Of a DNA stretch of 8,336 bases, positions 5,677-8,336 are shown piece by piece. A program made the translations under genes and the position numbers. Position 1 is the first letter of the stretch, and every line of letters starts with the position of its first letter. The notes under the pieces were generated by a model. The model did not search any database, was not told where the DNA came from, and saw nothing but the letters and a program-made list of their open reading frames with translations. Where the stretch lies: contig JAFLCF010000184.1 of the NCBI GenBank assembly GCA_017303735.1, positions 1 to 8,336 on the forward strand, in the 5' to 3' direction. This DNA comes from Anaerolineae bacterium (GTDB lineage Bacteria > Chloroflexota > Anaerolineae > Anaerolineales > Villigracilaceae).

Positions 5677-6600
5677 ATGCAAAATAAAACATCCACGCTG
5701 CCGAAAGTCTCTTTTGAAACTCGTTACAAATATTGGGTTGGGCTGATCCTCGTCTCGCCGTGGCTGGCAGGTTTGTTGATCTTCAAACTCGCGCCCATCC
5801 TTGCCTCACTGACCTTATCGTTCACCGATTTTCATCTGCTCACCCCCGAGTTGATGCAATTCACCGGAACCGAAAATTACGCCATCCTCTCTCGTGATAC
5901 GCAGGGTTGGCAAGCCTTGCTTGATACGGTCAAACTCGCGCTCATCATCATCCCCATTCAAGTCTTTGGGTCCATTTTGGTTGCGGCGCTTCTGGGCAGC
6001 CGCCGTTTGTGGCAAAAGAATCTTATCCGCACACTTTTCTTCATCCCCAGCATTATCCCGGCATTTTCGGCGGCGCTGATGTGGCAGGGATACGTGAACC
6101 CAGCCACGGGTTGGTTGAACCGGCTCTTCCTCGATCCGCTTGGGCTTGAGGCTCTCAACGTTTTTTCATCACGCGGCGCTTCACAACCGCTCTTTATCCT
6201 GTCCTCGTTATGGACGATCGGTCCGGGCATTCTGATCATGCTCGGTGCCATGCAGGGCATTCCCAACGAAGTGTTCGAAGCCGCACTGATGGATGGCGCT
6301 GACCGCGCAACGCGCTTCTTTCGCATCACCCTACCGTTGATCACACCGGCGATCTTTTTCTCGCTGGTACTTAACCTCACTTCGGTCTTCGGCGGTGCAA
6401 TCTTGCTCGACCGCGGCAGCCGCTTCCGTAATGGCTTTTCCACGTACGATGGCTACGTCAACTTTGTCTTGTTTGATATGTTCAAGCTTGGCTATGCCTC
6501 GAGCCTGGCATGGGTGTTCTTCGTAATTATCATGTCGCTGGTAGTGTTTTTGTTCATCACATCAAAATATTGGGTGTACTTTCCCGAGCAGGATAAATAA
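5677..6600 (+). CDS. ABC sugar transporter permease, MalF/UgpA type
   Basis: This is an inner-membrane permease of 307 residues from ATG 5677; an in-frame ATG at 5665 would give 311. The later start is preferred because the earlier one lies inside a TATGAT -10-like box and neither has a ribosome site. Six membrane segments are visible, starting with WVGLILVSPWLAGLLIFKLAP near the N-terminus. The cytoplasmic EAA loop, EAALMDGADRATRFF..ITLP (~201-220), is the docking site for the ATPase in this family. Length and order fit the carbohydrate-uptake family CUT1 and pair it with the MalG-type gene 2 bases downstream. No substrate-binding protein gene precedes it and no ATPase gene is in the window, so the substrate cannot be named. 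GC content is clearly higher than in the HEPN operon. Confidence 0.92.
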   Translation: MQNKTSTLPKVSFETRYKYWVGLILVSPWLAGLLIFKLAPILASLTLSFTDFHLLTPELMQFTGTENYAILSRDTQGWQALLDTVKLALIIIPIQVFGSILVAALLGSRRLWQKNLIRTLFFIPSIIPAFSAALMWQGYVNPATGWLNRLFLDPLGLEALNVFSSRGASQPLFILSSLWTIGPGILIMLGAMQGIPNEVFEAALMDGADRATRFFRITLPLITPAIFFSLVLNLTSVFGGAILLDRGSRFRNGFSTYDGYVNFVLFDMFKLGYASSLAWVFFVIIMSLVVFLFITSKYWVYFPEQDK

Positions 6601-6602
6601 GC

Positions 6603-7649
6603 ATGAGCCTGAAAAATCTGCCTACCCAGCTCAAATGGCTGTTGAAGGTTCTGCCCTACAACCTTTTTGTTTGGTTGATCCTGCTGGTCTATCTCTCGCC
6701 GATTTTCTTCATAATGGTCACCGCCGTAATGCCCACCGCACAACTCGGCGATAAGAATGCGCCGCTCTACCCTGCCCGCATCAAAACTTATATATATGAA
6801 GGAAGCGAGTATCAGCTTTATAACGTGCCTGTCAATGGGGGCGTGGAGCAATGGGCGCTCATCAACCCAGGTCCCGCTTCGAGTGAACTCATCGACCCGC
6901 AGCAACCTGAACGCGGTTTGATCACCTGGCAAGGAGATTGGCGTACGCTGGTGGGCGTCTATGAATTCCATGCCACCTGGGAAAACTTCACGCGCATTTT
7001 CGAGTCACTGCCGTTTAGCAAAATGGTCAGCACCACTTTTCTGGTGGCAGTGATCGGCGAGATCGGCGTGTTGATCTCTTCCACCATTGTTGCGTATGGC
7101 TTCTCGCGCTTCAGGATACCGGGTGGCAATTTGCTTTTCTATATTTTGATCGCTACGATCTTAATCCCCGAAAAAGTGACCTTCATCCCCACCTTCTACA
7201 TCTATATCCGCGTGTTGCAATGGCGCGGCACGCTCTACCCGTTATTACTGCATCTCTTCTTTGGCAACGCAGTGTATATTTTTCTGTTACGCCAAAACTT
7301 CAAAAGCCTGCCCATTGATCTGGAAGAAGCCGCCATGATCGACGGTGCCGGTCCGCTGCGCAGGCTGGTGTCGGTGATCCTGCCGCAATCGTGGCATGTG
7401 GTCATCACCGTGGCGTTACTGCACTTCTTCTATACATGGAATGAAACCCGCCTCGCCTCGATCTACCTCGGGTCGAATTCTGACCTGCTGCCGGTTTCCT
7501 TCGCCGTGCAAAATTACCAGTCCCTGATTCGCATTGATAACGTCATTCAAGCCAGCACGGTGCTGGTGTTGATCGTGCCAGTGATCGTGTTATTTTTTGC
7601 CCAGCGATATTTTATGCAAGGCGTGCTCGTCACCGGCGCAGAGAAATGA
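6603..7649 (+). CDS. ABC sugar transporter permease, MalG/UgpE type with enlarged extracytoplasmic loop
   Basis: This 348-residue permease starts 2 bases after the stop of the MalF-type gene, with AGGA (6590-6593) 9 bases before its ATG. A first membrane helix (~20-42) is followed by a polar stretch of about 80 residues (~45-125) that precedes the usual ATWENFTRIF segment. Typical MalG-type permeases have about 270-300 residues, and this loop accounts for the extra length; it should face outside. The core then has the expected helices and an EAA loop EEAAMIDGAGPLRRL..VILP (~241-261), ending in AQRYFMQGVLVTGAEK, close to the family ending. It should form a heterodimer with the upstream permease. 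Transcription ends facing a convergent methyltransferase gene only 11 bases away, with no hairpin terminator between them. Confidence 0.92.
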   Translation: MSLKNLPTQLKWLLKVLPYNLFVWLILLVYLSPIFFIMVTAVMPTAQLGDKNAPLYPARIKTYIYEGSEYQLYNVPVNGGVEQWALINPGPASSELIDPQQPERGLITWQGDWRTLVGVYEFHATWENFTRIFESLPFSKMVSTTFLVAVIGEIGVLISSTIVAYGFSRFRIPGGNLLFYILIATILIPEKVTFIPTFYIYIRVLQWRGTLYPLLLHLFFGNAVYIFLLRQNFKSLPIDLEEAAMIDGAGPLRRLVSVILPQSWHVVITVALLHFFYTWNETRLASIYLGSNSDLLPVSFAVQNYQSLIRIDNVIQASTVLVLIVPVIVLFFAQRYFMQGVLVTGAEK

Positions 7650-7660
7650 TCGGCAGATTT

Positions 7661-8287
7661 TTAATCCTTCCCAAACACGAACGAAACCAACCTCGGCGGC
7701 TTGCCTGCATCCTCTGCATGCCAGACTTCGTCAAATTTCAATAGCTTCAGTCCATTCGCTTCGGCGGCGTGGATGAACTCGGAGATGTGATGAATGAACA
7801 CATCCACTTCGACAATGTCCGCGCCGCGTTCAAAGCGGGCTTTGGTGCCGCCGTATTGCTTGAAGGGATGCAGCTCGTTGATGAGAAACTGTCCCCCAAT
7901 GCGCAACGTCCGCGCGGCTTGGGCGAAGATGTGGTTTAGATCTTGGATGTGTTCGAGGACAAGATTGCAGGTGATGAGATCTTTAGAATCAGAGGGACAA
8001 TTCCACGGCTGAGTGATGTCTGCCCGTTCAAAGCGGATGTGACTCGCGGTCACTTTTTGGCGGGCTTTGGCGATCATCCCTTCAGAGAAATCGAATGCCA
8101 ATACTGAATCACCGATGGTGGCGAGAAACTCGGTGTTCTTGCCCGTCCCGCAGCCAATCTCCAAAATGGACGGGAAGCGCTGTCCGCTAAGGAGGAGGCG
8201 GGTCACTTCGGCATCCAGGTCGCGTGTGCGGTTGACATTCGAGTCGTAAAGTTCTGACCATTCGTTATAAGCGTCTTGTATGTTCAT
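7661..8287 (-). CDS. Class I SAM-dependent methyltransferase (Methyltransf_11/25 type)
   Basis: The 208-residue protein carries the Rossmann methyltransferase signature: motif I ILEIGCGTG (41-49), the acidic post-I strand VLAFDFSEGMI (62-72, D66 expected to bind the SAM ribose), a motif-II-like DLITCNLVLEHI (103-114) and LRIGGQFLIN (128-137) as post-II/III. The N-terminal AYNEWSELYDS is a common lead-in of UbiE-like methyltransferases. The substrate cannot be predicted; small-molecule methylation is most usual for this group. It looks cytoplasmic, with no signal peptide. It is convergent with the permease operon. No Shine-Dalgarno is close to the start; a TATACT box 6 bases upstream suggests leaderless transcription. 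Confidence 0.9.
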   Translation of the reverse strand: MNIQDAYNEWSELYDSNVNRTRDLDAEVTRLLLSGQRFPSILEIGCGTGKNTEFLATIGDSVLAFDFSEGMIAKARQKVTASHIRFERADITQPWNCPSDSKDLITCNLVLEHIQDLNHIFAQAARTLRIGGQFLINELHPFKQYGGTKARFERGADIVEVDVFIHHISEFIHAAEANGLKLLKFDEVWHAEDAGKPPRLVSFVFGKD

Positions 8288-8293
8288 GCCAAA

Positions 8294-8299
8294 AGTATA
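8294..8299 (-). promoter_or_regulatory. Possible -10 box for leaderless transcription of the methyltransferase gene
   Basis: On the minus strand TATACT is followed by six bases and then the ATG at 8287. This spacing would put the transcription start at the start codon. No Shine-Dalgarno sequence lies at the normal distance, and no clear -35 box is seen. Confidence 0.35.
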
Positions 8300-8336
8300 G
8301 CCTTAATTTCCTACTTGAATCGTCCATTTTGAGATG

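Noticed and set aside
5958..6443. 161-codon open frame on the minus strand inside the MalF-type permease gene
   Set aside because: It is antisense to a clear permease gene, is rich in basic residues and proline with no domain, and arises from the GC-biased codons of the real gene.
6492..6971. 159-codon open frame on the minus strand across the junction of the two permease genes
   Set aside because: It overlaps two well-supported genes, has no recognisable motif and no ribosome site.

Overview
The window looks like chromosomal DNA of an uncultured or environmental Chloroflexota bacterium, most likely of the Anaerolineae type. This is an inference from gene content: a two-subunit-type acyl-CoA mutase large chain, a LuxR-HTH/DUF805 fusion, a MalF/MalG-type sugar permease pair with an enlarged MalG-type loop, and moderately GC-rich coding DNA. 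No rRNA, tRNA or marker gene confirms it. All genes lie on the + strand except the last.

Layout. (1) 2-442 is the 3' end of a methylmalonyl-CoA-mutase-like large subunit. (2) 443-1064 is scrambled: a 117-bp inverted-repeat element immediately after the mutase stop, a 77-aa DUF4177-like gene, a decayed second copy of the mutase 3' end (852-946), then a promoter-like region with two TATAAT boxes and a perfect 7+3+7 palindrome. (3) 1065-4590 is an AT-rich two-gene operon with a 32-nt gene overlap. Its first product has an N-terminal cold-shock-like domain, a STAND/AAA-type ATPase with intact Walker motifs, and a winged helix. Its second product has a degenerate ATPase domain (Walker A lysine replaced by leucine), a winged-helix-like segment and a C-terminal HEPN domain with an R-x4-H RNase motif. 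(4) A strong terminator (4681-4717) closes the operon. (5) 4790-5464 encodes a LuxR-HTH/DUF805 membrane protein, followed by a terminator and a complex inverted repeat. (6) 5677-7649 encodes two ABC sugar permeases without a binding-protein or ATPase gene in view. (7) 7661-8287 on the minus strand is a class I SAM-dependent methyltransferase, convergent with the permeases.

The most interesting content is the operon at 1065-4590. Its architecture suggests a nucleic-acid-sensing or nucleotide-switch ATPase that controls a HEPN ribonuclease, as in an abortive-infection or phage-defence module. The domain calls are read from visible motifs. The defence role and the CSD-sensor/HEPN-effector logic are inference. 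The compositional contrast with its neighbours and the duplicated mutase tail on its left side suggest it was acquired horizontally next to the mutase gene.
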